From positions 1,320,001 to 1,384,000 of the forward strand of contig JAEMWC010000051.1 of the NCBI GenBank assembly GCA_016490735.1: a DNA stretch of 64,000 bases, read 5' to 3'. Below the pieces are notes generated by a model. That model did not search any database. It was given only the letters and a program-made list of their open reading frames with translations, and was not told the origin of the DNA. This DNA is from Pachyseris speciosa. Lineage: Eukaryota; Cnidaria; Anthozoa; Scleractinia; Pachyseridae. The translations under genes and the position numbers were made by a program. Numbering within the stretch: position 1 is the first letter of the stretch; the number at the start of each line of letters is the position of its first letter. Shown in pieces: positions 43,023 through 54,859 of the stretch.

Positions 43023-44221
43023 AGTGAGCGCTCAAGGTTACACAATACACTTCAAAAGACCTAAACTCATTTTCCTGCACGTACTCCTAAGTATCTTTGT
43101 AAAGTTGTAAAGATTTTAATCCGCGTAGTAAGATTTGCCGAATTTAACAAAAAGTTAGGAGCCTCGCACGTGCTAGCTTCGCTTATCGGGCGAGCGATCG
43201 AAAAGTTCGATTTAAAAGATCACAGCTCGAACGCCGTGAAAATTCTTTATTTAGAACTTTTTTAGAGGTAAACAAACCGTTTGCCACAGATCTACTTGCG
43301 TTTGGTAATTATCTGTTTTAAACTTAGATCTCTCTCGATGGAAACTCTCAAAACAGTGTTACGTGTTCTTTTCTCGTACGAAAAGAAACATACCCAAAAG
43401 CAAATCATTTTCAGTTTTCAGAGGGATAATTTTCGAGAATCATATAAAAGCGTGCGTCTACTTCTACGTCAAAAGGTATCTTGTTGAACATAATTCCTAA
43501 AAAGTTAGATGCGCCACGAAGGGGACCTATTTGCGTGTTCACCTGCCATGGGCAAATTGGTAAATGCAATTAATACAAATTACAAAAACTCGCTTTGCGG
43601 CCAATAACTAGCCCTTTTTCAGTTATATATTACTATTTCCTTTTATCTAGCTTTAGGAAATCATTAGCAATGGAACTGCCCAGGCATTTGACTTTTGGAG
43701 CTAAAACTAGATAGGATTCCTAGTTTGTTGCACAGTCACTAGAAAATGGGAAAAGTAAATGTGATGCGTGTATAAACACCGATTCAAAGTAATGCTACAA
43801 AGAACTCTCTTTCGAAATAGGCTTGTGATTACAAATAAAAAAGTTACAAAAAACCAAAACGAAAACATTGTATGCTAGTAAGGAAGAAAATTAAGAAATG
43901 AGCAAGAGCAAGACAAAAATATCCACGCGGATGTATTTGCGGCACGTGATCACCTAGATGTAAATATTGCGTGACATCGATCTGGGTCTATTTTTCAGTT
44001 CAATTCGTTCCTTCACTGCTTGCTTCTTTTCATTAGAAATATTCAATACAAAACTCAATAGATACTCAGAGGATGCTTATATGCAAGACATGCATCCAGG
44101 TCCTGCAAAAATATTGCTCAAGCCAGAGAAAGGTGACACTTAGAAAATGCCGTAGCCGCGTATGAAAAGGCCGGTGGCTGAGCACGGCAGCAAGACACAG
44201 GAATATTAGTGAAGAACATCA
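43023..44221. other. Element interior beyond the gene, no feature seen
   Basis: Presumed promoter side of the transposase candidate plus AT-rich filler. No further frame of interest. Confidence 0.4.
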
Positions 44222-44951
44222 AAATTATTTGCCTTCAAACACTCATTTGGAAGGTAAGCTGTCATCGAAGTATTATCTCAAGTTTACTGGGTAGTTTTAA
44301 TGGGAAATGGCAGGGTTTTTCAATGGTTTGCTCAGAAAGCGAGCTAAGGCTAGTCGAATTGTTTACATTTCCTGGTTAAACAAAATCTCTTCGAAAGGTC
44401 AAATTGGGTCAACTTGCATGGGGTCGCTCGCCTCAGAAATAACTTTTGCCAAGAAAAAAAATATATCCCGTTCAAAAACAGCTCTTCTACTTGCTAGAAT
44501 TGAATTTTGAAAGGATTCTACATAATACCGAGTATGTTTTGAGATGTTTGAAAACGGTATGGAATTTTTGATTTTCAAAGTCTAGAAATTTCGGTTCTCT
44601 TCGCTTGCTCTCCAGGAATTCGGAATTACAATTGTAAGTCTAAAATATCATCAAAGCAGCTCAGCAATACCTCCTAAATAAAATTATAAACTAAGGAAAA
44701 CCATAATTTGCTTTGCGCCTTCACGCGAGTTCGATTATCTGATCGTGAAATTTGACCTAATTTCTGTGATTTTTCGGCTTCACGGGTTGTTGACGGTTTT
44801 TCGTAATTTTCTCAAAAATGTAAAAACTCTAGAACCGAAAACTTATATCACGATTCTTAGCATACCATAAGTTATCTCTGGACGAAATATCAAGGGGTCC
44901 ATTTTTCCGACCTTGTGCCACCCCTCACGCGGTGGTTAGGGAGAGTGGCTC
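44222..44951. repeat. Right terminal inverted repeat of the 8.86-kb element
   Basis: Partner of 36093-36828. The match ends inward at 'ggcaaataa' and outward at the GAGC tip next to TTAA. Confidence 0.88.
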
Positions 44952-45413
44952 TTAAGCGCTGCCAAGGCTCCTCTTCCTATTCACGCTTACCCATCACTGC
45001 GGAAATGATGCTGGTGATTTTCAAATCACTGAACTTAGCGGTTCCTGACCACGCTATTCTCTAGGTAGCATGCAACCTTGCATATTTCGGCTTCCTGCGA
45101 TCTGCGGAGTTTGCGGTTCCCAACCTCGCCATATGACATGAATCGCGAATCTCAGTGGCGCGCGGCATTGTGGGAGAGTACAAAGTACAATCGGGCATAA
45201 ACGTTCGTGTGGCCTTCAGAATTTTTTGTGTACAGTGAACGATATCAGTTGTTCTTCTTTGTCATTTCACAAGATATTCATTCTGGGATCCTTCCGAGGT
45301 AAGAAAAATGTGATTTGTCATCCTGAGGGTGGATTTTGGTCATTTTGTGAAATCTGTGGACGCAATTAATCGCTAATTTTTTTTTCAAAATGTCGGCTCG
45401 TCTCGGGTCTCAT

Positions 45414-45860
45414 CAGGGGCACCCAACGACAAGTGTCGGAATATATCTGTTCGGTGGAGGGTAATTCGCCTGGGGCTTTCGGCGTCGATTAAAGAGTGCA
45501 CTCAGATTTTCATAACTAAAACGTGGCCTAAGAGATTCGCAATAAGGCAATCATAGCCCTTAAGATTTTCGGGAAGGTCGTAATTGCCGTTTTTGGCAGT
45601 CAAAAACGTCAGCTAGCATTTTCGGAAAGAAAATAGTTCCCTAGAAAGCTTGTGGAAAGTTCATTTCAACTTGCATTTTCTCAAAGGAAGATTTTGTTCC
45701 CTAACATTTTCGGGCAATTAAACTTTCAGCTAGAGAATCCGAACAGAAGAACTTCTTCTAGCTTATGAAAACCTTACTTTAAACAGCCTTCAAACACCAT
45801 AAGGTATTCAAAAATGCCTTTCTACAGCTTTTGGTTGATTTGGCTCGTTGGGTGCCCCTG
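45414..45860. mobile_element. 447-bp MITE with CAGGGGCACCC ends
   Basis: CAGGGGCACCCAACGA at the left, complement at the right. Direct flanks TCTCAT at 45408-45413 and 45861-45866. hAT elements have CAGGGGC-like ends but 8-bp duplications, so the family is open. The internal sequence has repeated 'aagattttcggg'-like motifs. Confidence 0.82.
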
Positions 45861-46116
45861 TCTCATGAAAGCATAAGCTTACGTTCATCAATTCGTTGTT
45901 GTATTTTACACAGCGTTTAATCTTAATTTAAATGATTTAAAGATTATAGTGGTATGAAAGTTGGTGTGGTCTAAAAGGTCTAAAGTTGGAGAACTTCAAG
46001 TTAATAGATTCTTCTCGACAGTAGCCAAATATAAGCTTAAGTTTAAGTTGAAGTTTTTGTCAAGGACGCCGGTTTAATTGTTGCTTTGTTCTTTGAAATG
46101 TGCACAGAACTCCTAT

Positions 46117-47807
46117 ATGTCCGGACACAGGAATTGTGCCGTGTTCGGCTGTGGCAACAGTGGAGCAAGGGTTAAAAAGTGGATGAACAATCTCTGTCCA
46201 GTCCATGAGTGCAATCAAGGGAGAAGCATTTGTGACTGCACTCCTCCTTTTTCATTGTTTCCCTTTCCAACTGATTTACAAAATGGTGAAACAAGACAAT
46301 AGTGGATAAAACTGATCAACAGAAAAGACGAAAAGGGCAAAAACTGGCGACCTAAAAATGATTCAAGAGTGTGTAGTAAGCATTTCCCAGATGGACGACC
46401 TACAAGTCAAAACCCAAATCCCACAATAAATTTGGGATACAAAGCTATTTCAACCACTAAAGTTCCGAGAAAGAGACCATCAGTGAGAGAGGGAAAACAT
46501 CCTGTTGCTAGGAAGAAGATTTGCCTTGAACGCAGTAATTCTGAGTCCCTTGAAGTGCCCTGTACGGAACCATTGGCAGGTCCACTTCCTCAAAAGGGGG
46601 AGGACAATTCAGCAAACACTGCCATGCATAATGCTAGTGAAACTAACGGTACATGTAGCTCTTGTACAATCAGTACCAGTAATCATATCAGTAGCAATGA
46701 TCCTGTGGGGAGTAAGGTGGAATCTGAGAGTGTCCTTTGTAAGAATGAAGAATGCCTAAATATTGTATCTGCAAAAGACAAGGAAATAGAACGTCTAAGG
46801 AAGCTGGTAGAAAAAGAAAGAAGAGAAGCTGCATTATCGAGGAAGAAATTTGTCAAAAAAGAAGCACCAGCATTTAGTGCAAAAGTTTTAAATACTGACA
46901 AGAAAGTGAAAACCATCCTTGGGTTACCTAACAAGGCTGCCTTTGAAGTCCTGTTTAAATTGCTTTCAAAAGAGGCCCCCAAAATAAAGTACTGGCAAGG
47001 TCCCAAAAAGCATTTGTCGAAAAATCCTAGAAACTTTTCATCTACGCCCAAAAAGTCTGGTCCCAGTAGGCTAATGTCTGTGAAAGATGAACTTGTAATG
47101 ACACTAATGAAACTTAGACTGGGTTCTTTAAATGCTGATCTAGCTGTTCATTTTGGAGTATCCACTGTAAGCAAGGTTATAAATACATGGGTACGATTCT
47201 TGGCTAAGGAGTTGAAGTGCCTTATCTACAATCCATGTAAAGATGTTGCTTTGCACCATTTACCCAAAAAGTTCAATAATTGAAAGTACAAGAATGTGAG
47301 ACACATCATTGACTGCACAGAAATGTTCATTGAAACTCCAAAAGACCCCAAGATAAAAGCTGCCACATGGTCAGATTACAAATCACCACACACTCAAAGT
47401 CCTTGTCTCTATAATGCCATGTGGTTCATTCAATTTTGTATCAGAAGCTTGGGGTGGTCGGGCATCAGATGTTGTCATCACACGACAGTCAGGATTTTAT
47501 GACATTTTGGAGTACAGGGATGAAGTTATGGCAGACAAGGGGTTCGCTATTGCTGAAGACCTTTTAATTAGGCATGCTTGACTGCACATACCACCAGGGA
47601 AAAGGGGTAGTGAACAAATGAGAAAGGAAGATGTAGTTAAAACAAGAGATTGCAAACTTGCGCATTTTTGTTGAGCAGGCAATTCACCGCCTCAAGACCT
47701 TTAGAATCTTAAAGCATGAAATGCCAATATTACTCTTAGATAAATTTGATGACATTGTCACTATCTGTGCAGCATTATGCAACCTGTATCCAAAGCTTTG
47801 CAACTAA
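46117..47807 (+). pseudogene. THAP-DDE_4-type transposase, broken
   Basis: The THAP finger starts MSGHRNCAVFGCGNSG and ends NWRPKNDSRVCSKHF. Then come a basic Ser-rich linker, a coiled coil (about 46740-46860) and a catalytic region: DCTEMFIE (first Asp), VMADKGFAIAEDLL (second Asp) and FVEQAIHRLKTF (Glu). It ends CNLYPKLCN with TAA at 47805. Stops in frame: TAG 46300 and TGA 47281. Frameshifts follow near 47400 and 47660, with a further TGA near 47578. It is convergent with the YqaJ gene about 210 bp away. From memory the pair matches the ISL2EU group of DNA transposons. Confidence 0.8.
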
Positions 47808-48016
47808 GATGAAATAAATACACACCTGAGATACTTGTGCAGATGCCAAATTTCATTAACTGATGAACAGATGAACATTTGTTACTTACAGAACTACAAT
47901 GATTCGCCTGATACAAGTTTTGTGGCTACAAAGTTGTTGAAAAAATACTCCAAGTTGCTAACCAACTTCTCCCAATAACTGTTATCAAAATAAATCCGTT
48001 GCATGAAGTAACCAAC

Positions 48017-49711
48017 TCATGTAAACACAAAAAAATCGCAATATTTTCTTTTTGACAAAGCTAGCCGCCCTTGTATTTGTGCATAATATGCATGCTCCTT
48101 TTTCAGTGTTGTGACATTGTCACATTCCACAAGGTATGGTAAATTTGCAGCTGAAGGAATTTCATCAGCTATTGAGAACGGACATTTTATTTCTGACAAT
48201 CCTGCTCCACAGCAAGTGCAATGAACAAGTAAATCTGGAGATGCCCCCAGATATGGCCTTGTTGAATCTACAAAGAGCCCACTTTCTGTGACTGCAAATT
48301 CTTTGTGGCTGCAATTCATTAAAGATGCATACTTTTCTTTTGCAATGGGCTCATATTCTTTACCATAGTTCAGAGCAGGGATATTTTCTTTTATTACATC
48401 ACAACCCATTAACTTTCTTAAGAGGGGCTCTACATTATGGTCTTTAGAAGGGTTAGCCTTGATGGTATTGACCCTTGTAAAAACAGAGTAGAAGTTAGAT
48501 GCTGTGATTCTGCCTTTGCGTTGATTTACCCAAGTTTGATTGGTTGCTTGACCACGTGTTTCAGTTTCTATCTGCAGAACCTGCAAATCTGTTAGGATAG
48601 GCATTTGTGATAAAAACTCCTCCATAGTTTTACATGTTGCTGCCAACTGAATTATTATTTGGAGCAGCTTCCACTGCTGCATCTGTTTTATTTGCTCTCT
48701 CATAAAAAGAAGTAAAACAACCATTTGGGATTATTGCCTTAAGTTCATCAAAAATGTGCTTGCGATTATCCCCTTGGGAGTCACTGTCCTTTTCTTTCAA
48801 TGGTGTAAACAACCTTCGGCTTGCAGACACAGCAGGTCTTGATGGCACTGGAAAAGGAAAACAAAATGGCCATCAAAAATGCTTCATGAGGTGTGGTATG
48901 TAGTGACCGAATGGAAATGAGAGGGATGATCATCATCCATAACAGTATTGCAGCAATAAAGGCAAGTAATGACAAAAAATATACTGCATAAAAGTGATAC
49001 TTTTTTTTAAGTCGAGTTTCCATGCCTTTGTTAAATTTGGATGCTGTGAAATTCATTTCCTTGCGCCCAGCTGTGCAGGTGCAGAAGGCACTATGGACCT
49101 CTCCTGATTTCTTTCTAGCACATATCCACACAGTGTGAGGTACATTACTTATTTTCATTGAAGGCGTACAATCTGCTTTTAGGAAACAGCACTTGCAGCT
49201 ATCATTAACAGCCGGATGCATGTAAATTTCCTTTAACCAGCCAGCAGAATACAAGCGGTATGCTTTTCCCTCTTTGTACTCATTTAGTAACCGTTTTTGC
49301 AATGAGATGTCATTTCCAGGATGGTCTTTCATGATATAGAAGGATAGGTGGCCACTCAGTCATACCGTTACGTTCGCTTACCCAGCCGTTTTGTAGAGTT
49401 GATGGGTCGGGTAAAATGCCCTCAGGTGCGGTAAGAAGACTTTCTTTTTCGCGTTGTGTTTGAACCACACGAGCGTCGGCATCCATACATACAGGCAAAT
49501 TTTGTTCGGCAGCAGCAAACACACGGGCAACCAACTCCTCTTTTCTTCCAGAAACTTTCAAATCTCGTCTTCGGAGATACTCCTTCAATGCTTCCACCCT
49601 CCAGGTTCCAATCTCGTCGTATAAAAAGCATTCAACATTTGAGTCATTCGAAGGATGAGCAGTCGAAGACATCTTATCTTCAGCGTGTATCTTCAGTACG
49701 GACTTAAACAA
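48017..49711 (-). pseudogene. SAP-SWIM-YqaJ nuclease of a DNA transposon, broken
   Basis: N-terminus (49711-49310): SAP-like ALKEYLRRRDLKVSGRKEEL. Middle (49332-48781): SWIM-like end HSAFCTCTAG. C-terminus (48724-48017): YqaJ-type exonuclease with RITASNFYSVF, LNYGKEYEPIAKEKY, LGASPDLL and LSEIKCPFSI, whose Asp and Glu-x-Lys are the usual PD-(D/E)XK residues. Frameshifts near 49325 and 48640 break it; an unspliced intron near 49030 is possible. In such elements the nuclease is thought to help transposition; its exact role is unknown. Confidence 0.8.
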
Positions 49712-49902
49712 TAATCAAGGCCAACAATTGTTTGGTTTCAACCAAGAAAACGACAGTTAAGCAATGGAAATCTCAATGCCTTATTTCACGAAGGGTACCG
49801 ATCCTTTTTTGTGAGTCCTTTATCACTTGAACGCTTGTCGAAGTTCGCTGTACATACAGAACGCTTACAGAGACCACATGAAATTTCATACCCGATTGTA
49901 CT

Positions 49903-50556
49903 TTGTACTTTCCCACAATTCCGCGCGCCATCTCAGATTCGCGATTCATGTATTTTTCTGCCTCTCTTCATTTGGGTGTCCACGACGTGGGAGTGGATTC
50001 AGATACCAAGCCCTCATGTTTACGTGTACGGATCAAAACTTCCCAGACTGACCCTTTTCGCAAGGGCTGTTCCATTCACATTGGCAAGGGTCGGTTCCCC
50101 CTCTGTGCTCTCCATGCGCTTCTGTCCTACCTGTCCATTAGGGGAAATTTGGATGGCCCCTTGTTTCTGTTACAGGATTGCCGTCCCTTGTCTCGTGCTT
50201 TGCTCACTAACTGGATTCGTCAAATTATGGTAGCGGCTGGTATTCCTGGCAATTTTTCCAGCCATAGTTTCCGGATTGGTGCTGCGACCATGGCGGCTCG
50301 TAATGGCATTCCCGGCCATTTAATACAGGCGCTCGGCCTTTGGACCAGCAACGCTTACCGATTGTACATTCGTAAACCATCAGAAGCCTTGGCAGGCCTT
50401 TCCGGCCAGGTGATTTCTTTAGACGTATTCGCGCAGACCTTCAATTACACTGGATCGCATTCACTCACGCTTTATTATCCCGCGGACGTTGCAGCCTGGC
50501 CTTGCGTATGTGGCAGGCTCATGCGGACGTTTTATGTTGATTCACGCGGATGTTAG
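49903..50556 (+). pseudogene. Tyrosine recombinase, 5'-truncated (DIRS/Ngaro or Crypton type)
   Basis: Reads RIKTSQTDPFRKGC, then HSFRIGAATMAARNG (the HxxR motif), ALGLW, and NAYRLYIR with the nucleophile Tyr. The first catalytic Arg region is frameshifted or lost upstream of 49950. YR enzymes insert circular DNA by strand exchange. The downstream direct repeats favour a YR retroelement. Confidence 0.75.
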
Positions 50557-50924
50557 TACCTACTTTTGCGAACCTTATTCACGCTGGATCTCGCAGGCTC
50601 ATGCTTTCAGGTTTCGCAGATGTTACTGATGTAACTGCTATGTATTTATGAATAAATAAACTTCAAACTCAAACTTGCAATCCTGCTTAGCACGTTTGGG
50701 CAGGCATTCGCAGTTACTTTGCTTGTTGGCTCACGCGGACTTTATTACTTTACTCGTCGTGCTCCCGTGGACCTCTGGGTAAGTCTCAATTTTTCTGTTA
50801 TTATTTATTTATTCCCATTTGCCTGGGTGTGGGGAAGGTGCTTGGTTCCATTTTTGGGTAGTGTCGCAGGTCCCACGTCCACCCTGTTCGCGGTTCCTCC
50901 GCCCTTCCAAGCACCTTTGCAGGG

Positions 50925-50934
50925 CGTTGGGTTT

Positions 50935-50970
<36 letters not shown>

Positions 50971-51445
50971 TGCATGCTCGACTTGCATCATGCGCGGCTC
51001 CACCTATCCCTTTGGCACCTTCCCCAAGCTTATCTTTGGTGATGAGTTTAAATGTGGCTGAATGGAATTTAGGCTAAATTAAACTCGAGCCAATGCAGTC
51101 AGCGGCGGTTCGCGATGGGCACGCTAGCTGAGCTTTATATGCGGGGGGGTTTGCAGGGGTGCTCATGTTTTTTTGCATTCTTGCTACGTTTTTGGGCGTT
51201 GTTGGCTTCGCTTTCGTGCAAGTTCTGTGCTTTTGCGTTCCCACTCCTCCCACCCCTGTGTGGTTTTGTGACGGATAAGTATCTGGGTGGGTAAGTATCT
51301 CCACTGTTTCGTCAGTGTGACGGTGCCGGGTGATTGCCGCTCTCAGGGTTGCCATGGATACCTGCATGCTCGGCTTTCATCATGCGCGGCTCCGCCTATC
51401 CCTTTGGCACCTTTCCCAAGCTCATCTTTGGTGATGTTAACTTCT
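50925..51445 (+). repeat. Split direct repeats downstream of the tyrosine recombinase
   Basis: A block of about 110 bp (from gccgctctcagggttgccat to ctttggtgatg) at 50940-51045 recurs in direct orientation at 51330-51437. Split direct repeats are a known feature of Ngaro/DIRS-type element ends, so this is probably the 3' end of the same element. Confidence 0.6.
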
Positions 51446-51850
51446 AAATCAAGGGAAGGAAGCACTTGACGTTGACCATGATCGAGGGAGTGATAACTGC
51501 GCACAGCACCAACAAAGAATGGATTTTTCTTCTAGATATGTGTCATCAAAGGATGGTAATACGGCACGGTGTTGTTAAAATGAACGTTATATCGCAGTTG
51601 ACCCAAGGCATCTTTTCCCCAGCAATACTTCTGTCCATATGTTTAATGACCAGATATTGTTAGATGAAGATCTGTACTTGTCCACAATTATTGTGAATTT
51701 GGAAAACAGGCTGAAATTTCTGGTAAAAATCGCTGCCACTTGACACAGCAAACTTATCTTTATCGCTCGACAATAAGCTATAAATACTCACGTCAAAGTG
51801 GTGGTTCTTCAGGTAGTCGAAGACCATTTTCTTCTGGCTAGTGACGCTAA

Positions 51851-52388
51851 AGCCCCGGCCAAACGCTCGCAACATTTAAACGCAACATCTTGCAACATTG
51901 TTGGGCACAACATGTTGCACACGTTTGAGGGCGGGGGGAGGGGGGCAATTTGATAAAAAAGCTGTTCCGTGAATCGTGATTGAAGTGTATTCCGTGAGGC
52001 GTGAAATGCAGAAGTCCTTGGCTGTGAATCGTGAATAGATGAGAAATACATCGTGAATGTCTAAAGTTGAGTTCGTAGCTGAATTTCACTGCATTGTGAT
52101 CAGATTTGTTCCGTGACCTTAGTGAAGTTTTGTGATTCGTGAAATCGAAAATTTACTATCGTGACTTCGTGACAAGACTCCCCCTTGCCCCTCCCTCACG
52201 TTTGGCCACCGTGTTGCGATATGTTGCAACATGTTGGATGGTGTTGGCACATAAACATTGACAACCCGTAAAATGTTGGGTTGAAGTCTTGCGTGCCTTT
52301 GGCCGGCCCCTTCACAACATCGTCACAACATGATGCAACAATGTTGCAAGATGTCGCGTTGAAATGTTGCGAGCGTTTGGCCGGGGCT
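51851..52388. mobile_element. 538-bp MITE, PIF/Harbinger-like
   Basis: Arms of over 50 bp: AGCCCCGGCCAAACGCTCGC and its complement, followed by tgttgcaacatgttg palindromes. TAA at 51848-51850 and 52389-52391. The centre is a (tcgtgaa)-like low-complexity stretch. Confidence 0.85.
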
Positions 52389-52686
52389 TAATGGGTTTCA
52401 ATGTGCAGCCGAGGAATAGAAGGAATCCCCGCTCCCAGGCGGATTCAATGTTACTTCAAACCCTAAATTCTCTGTTTCTTTCCAATATTTATTATATATA
52501 TAGCGAGAATTTTAGGCAATAAACCCTGCAAATATGTGCCACATTTTCACAATTGAAAAAAGAGATACGTCCAATCACCTTCGCGTATAGCATTTCTTCA
52601 CATGTCAAAATATAACCAATCACCGTCCAGAGTAGAATCACTAAGCCAATCAGAGCAAAGCACTCAAATGGCTTCCGAGAAGCGAG

Positions 52687-53580
52687 GGGCGTTTTCCATT
52701 TACCAAGAGATTCCGGAAATTCCGGTTGGGATGTAAATGGAACACATGTTTTTTGGTTCGTTCCAATGGAAAATTTCCGAAATAAAGGGAACTTCTGAAA
52801 AGGTAGTCCTGTTTTCCCGTTGGAAACTTTCCGATGGAAAATGCGTGTTCACAAGGTTTCACCAGTTCCAGTTCTTTCACGGCCATATGTTTGGTAAGAT
52901 GGCGGCTCCTTCTTCGGTCACCTCGAATAGTTTATACGAATGCCCCAGGTGTCATGGACTACTACCCGACCTTCATACGTTAATGAATCACAATTGTGTG
53001 ATGTATGCCAATGGTAAGCAGAATTTATTGAAGAAAACATTAAATTTTGCCCGAGGGTTCTTTGAGTAAGCTTATTCCGATTGTTTCCCGCGTAATACTT
53101 TGCTTCTGAAATTAAACAATATCTTTCGTTATTTTCCTTTCACAGTAGGCGTTTTAAGTACGGCTTTGCCATACAACCAATAAGAGTATCGCTGAGGAAT
53201 CTTCCAGTGGCTTCATTTCCCTGCACTAAGCTTCAAGGGTCCGCCTCGATTCGCCCTGAAGTGGCTTGTAAATATTCATCGATGAAATATCGTGGCAATA
53301 TATTTTTGAAAAACCCTTCGTTTCGGCGACGATCGCGCCTCATATAAGCTGCAACCACTGCGAGGATAGGAGTGTCATCATCGTCTTCTCAATTTAAAAG
53401 ACCTTCTTACATAGACAACTCTACAGTTTCGTTTAAGACATCTTTGTTGCCATTTGGAAGTTTAGCGGAAAAGTGTGGAGCCTGGGAATGAATGGAACGT
53501 CTGTCAAATGGAACACGTTCTTCACCGATGGTCATTTCCCATCGAAATTTCCGGAATTTTTTGGTAAATGGAAAACGCCC
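52687..53580. mobile_element. 894-bp inverted-repeat element with GGGCGTTTTCC ends
   Basis: GGGCGTTTTCCATTTACCAA at the left and its complement at the right, then related ccggaaattccg motifs. No clear target duplication could be found, so the ends may be a few bases off. It holds a start-codon exon at 52899-53013. Confidence 0.65.
52899..53013 (+). other. Exon-like frame starting MAAPSS, inside an element
   Basis: ATGGCGGCTCC in good context, then YECPRCHGLLPDLHTLMNHN, a possible Cys/His finger, then a GTAAGC donor. It looks like a captured or overlapping first exon. No second exon was found. Confidence 0.35.
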
Positions 53581-53626
53581 GTGGGCTTCAACTCAGCGCT
53601 CGCTCCAAGTTTGTGTTCTGAAAAGC

Positions 53627-53749
53627 ATGGCCTCGGCTTCTCGTTTTGTTCCACTGGATTTACCGTTGGATGATTTTATCGAGACGCAATCAAACAAAAA
53701 CAAGGGGGCGAACATTCAAGGAGGAACATTCAACATTTCAATAAACAGA
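53627..53749 (+). other. Exon-like frame starting MASASRF
   Basis: 41 codons from ATG to a GTAAGT donor (MASASRFVPLDLPLDDFI...). The start resembles first exons of Crypton-derived or ZMYM/QRICH1-type cnidarian genes as I remember them. No continuation is visible, so it may be a leftover exon. Confidence 0.3.
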
Positions 53750-53989
53750 GTAAGTTAACAGAGTTCAAATTTGTCTTTGCACAGCGCGAAGCGCCGCCAC
53801 TACATTATTGAATCTGACAGTGCTTAGGGACAAGCGAAAAGATTTCACACTTTGTATTTACGAATTCTCCGGCATTTTTCATTTATTCTGAATGGGAACT
53901 GATATTTGAGCTTGTGTAGGCTCTTTTTCTACTTGTTACTGGACTGGAAACCGGATTTGTCTTCTTGAATTTTTGGCTGTGTCAAAAAT

Positions 53990-54085
53990 GGTATATAAAA
54001 GGGTAAGGGGTCGGACCTCGGGGCGGAGCCTCCCCGTACTAAATTTTTTTTAGTACCCCTCCCCCCCCCCCCCCCCCCGGGGCAT
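53990..54085. repeat. Low-complexity tract with C-run
   Basis: 'gggtcggacctcggggcggagcc' followed by a T-run and a run of about 18 C. A dispersed repeat end is possible. Nothing coding. Confidence 0.5.
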
Positions 54086-54169
54086 GTAAGCTTATGGTAT
54101 CGGGAAAAATAAAACTGATTTCAAGTATATGTTTAATTCTCGTTATATAGTTATATATATAGTAAACAA

Positions 54170-54321
54170 ATTACAGCATAGAAAGTGCTTTGTACGGATT
54201 TTTATTCACTCGTTGCAAAACTTTTGGAAAACTCACTCGTTCGCTGCGCTCACTCGTTCGTTTTCCCAAGTTTTGCAACTCGTGATTAGAAATCCGTACG
54301 TCGCACTTTCTATGCTGTAAT
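54170..54321. mobile_element. 152-bp foldback MITE
   Basis: ATTACAGCATAGAAAGTGC at the left and its complement at the right. An inner inverted pair agttttgcaactcg / cgttgcaaaactt and the actcgttcg repeats make the whole element foldable. Confidence 0.75.
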
Positions 54322-54781
54322 CTATATGTAACATCGCATGTTCAACTGGAGAAAATTGTAAAGAATTGTAAGAATTAATCGCTGGGACACGCGCAAGTGT
54401 TCTCTAACCGCTCGGCCGCACTGTCTCCCAGAATGTGAGAAATGTGAGAAAGTGCTGCGGAGAGGATGACGCGCGAACTAACATCAGGGCATTTCTGTTA
54501 ATTTGAGAAAGGCGGGAAATCTTGCGGCCACAAGATGCAAAAACATATATCAAAAAGCAAGTAGTAATAAAAAATACAAAAAAAAAATGAATGATACCCT
54601 CGACATTTTACCCTCAACTCTCGACATGTTACCCTCGACCCTCGCTTACAAATTCTTTACTAAACGTCGGGTAACTAGAAAAACGTGAATTTAACATGGG
54701 CGATTTTGCTGCATAGCGCTCGAGTTAAATGATGCTGAACAATTTTTATTTTTGCGGAGTGCTGACGTGAACACTGTATAT

Positions 54782-54855
54782 TAACAGTCAGACGCTTCTG
54801 CAATGCAATCCTTCATCAGTGATGAAGAGGTTTTTCCCGGAGCGTCTGACTGTTA
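54782..54855. repeat. 15-bp inverted repeat (taacagtcagacgct)
   Basis: Arms 54782-54796 and 54841-54855 are exact complements around a 44-nt loop containing 'cttcatcagtgatgaag', itself a palindrome. Confidence 0.7.
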
Positions 54856-54859
54856 GTAT

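Larger units (their letters stand above)
36093..44951. mobile_element. 8.86-kb DNA transposon, long terminal inverted repeats, TTAA flanks
   Basis: About 36093-36828 and 44222-44951 are inverted copies with only scattered differences. The tips are GAGCGACTCTC (left) and the inverted GAGCCACTCTC (right). TTAA lies directly outside at 36089-36092 and 44952-44955. Inside is one multi-exon gene on minus with a DDE-like core. TTAA targets are known for piggyBac and Kolobok; the protein does not look like piggyBac. Kolobok or an undescribed group is possible. Confidence 0.78.

Noticed and set aside
36093..44951. piggyBac as the family of the 8.86-kb element
   Set aside because: TTAA flanks fit, but the tips are not CCC and the protein lacks a recognisable piggyBac core.
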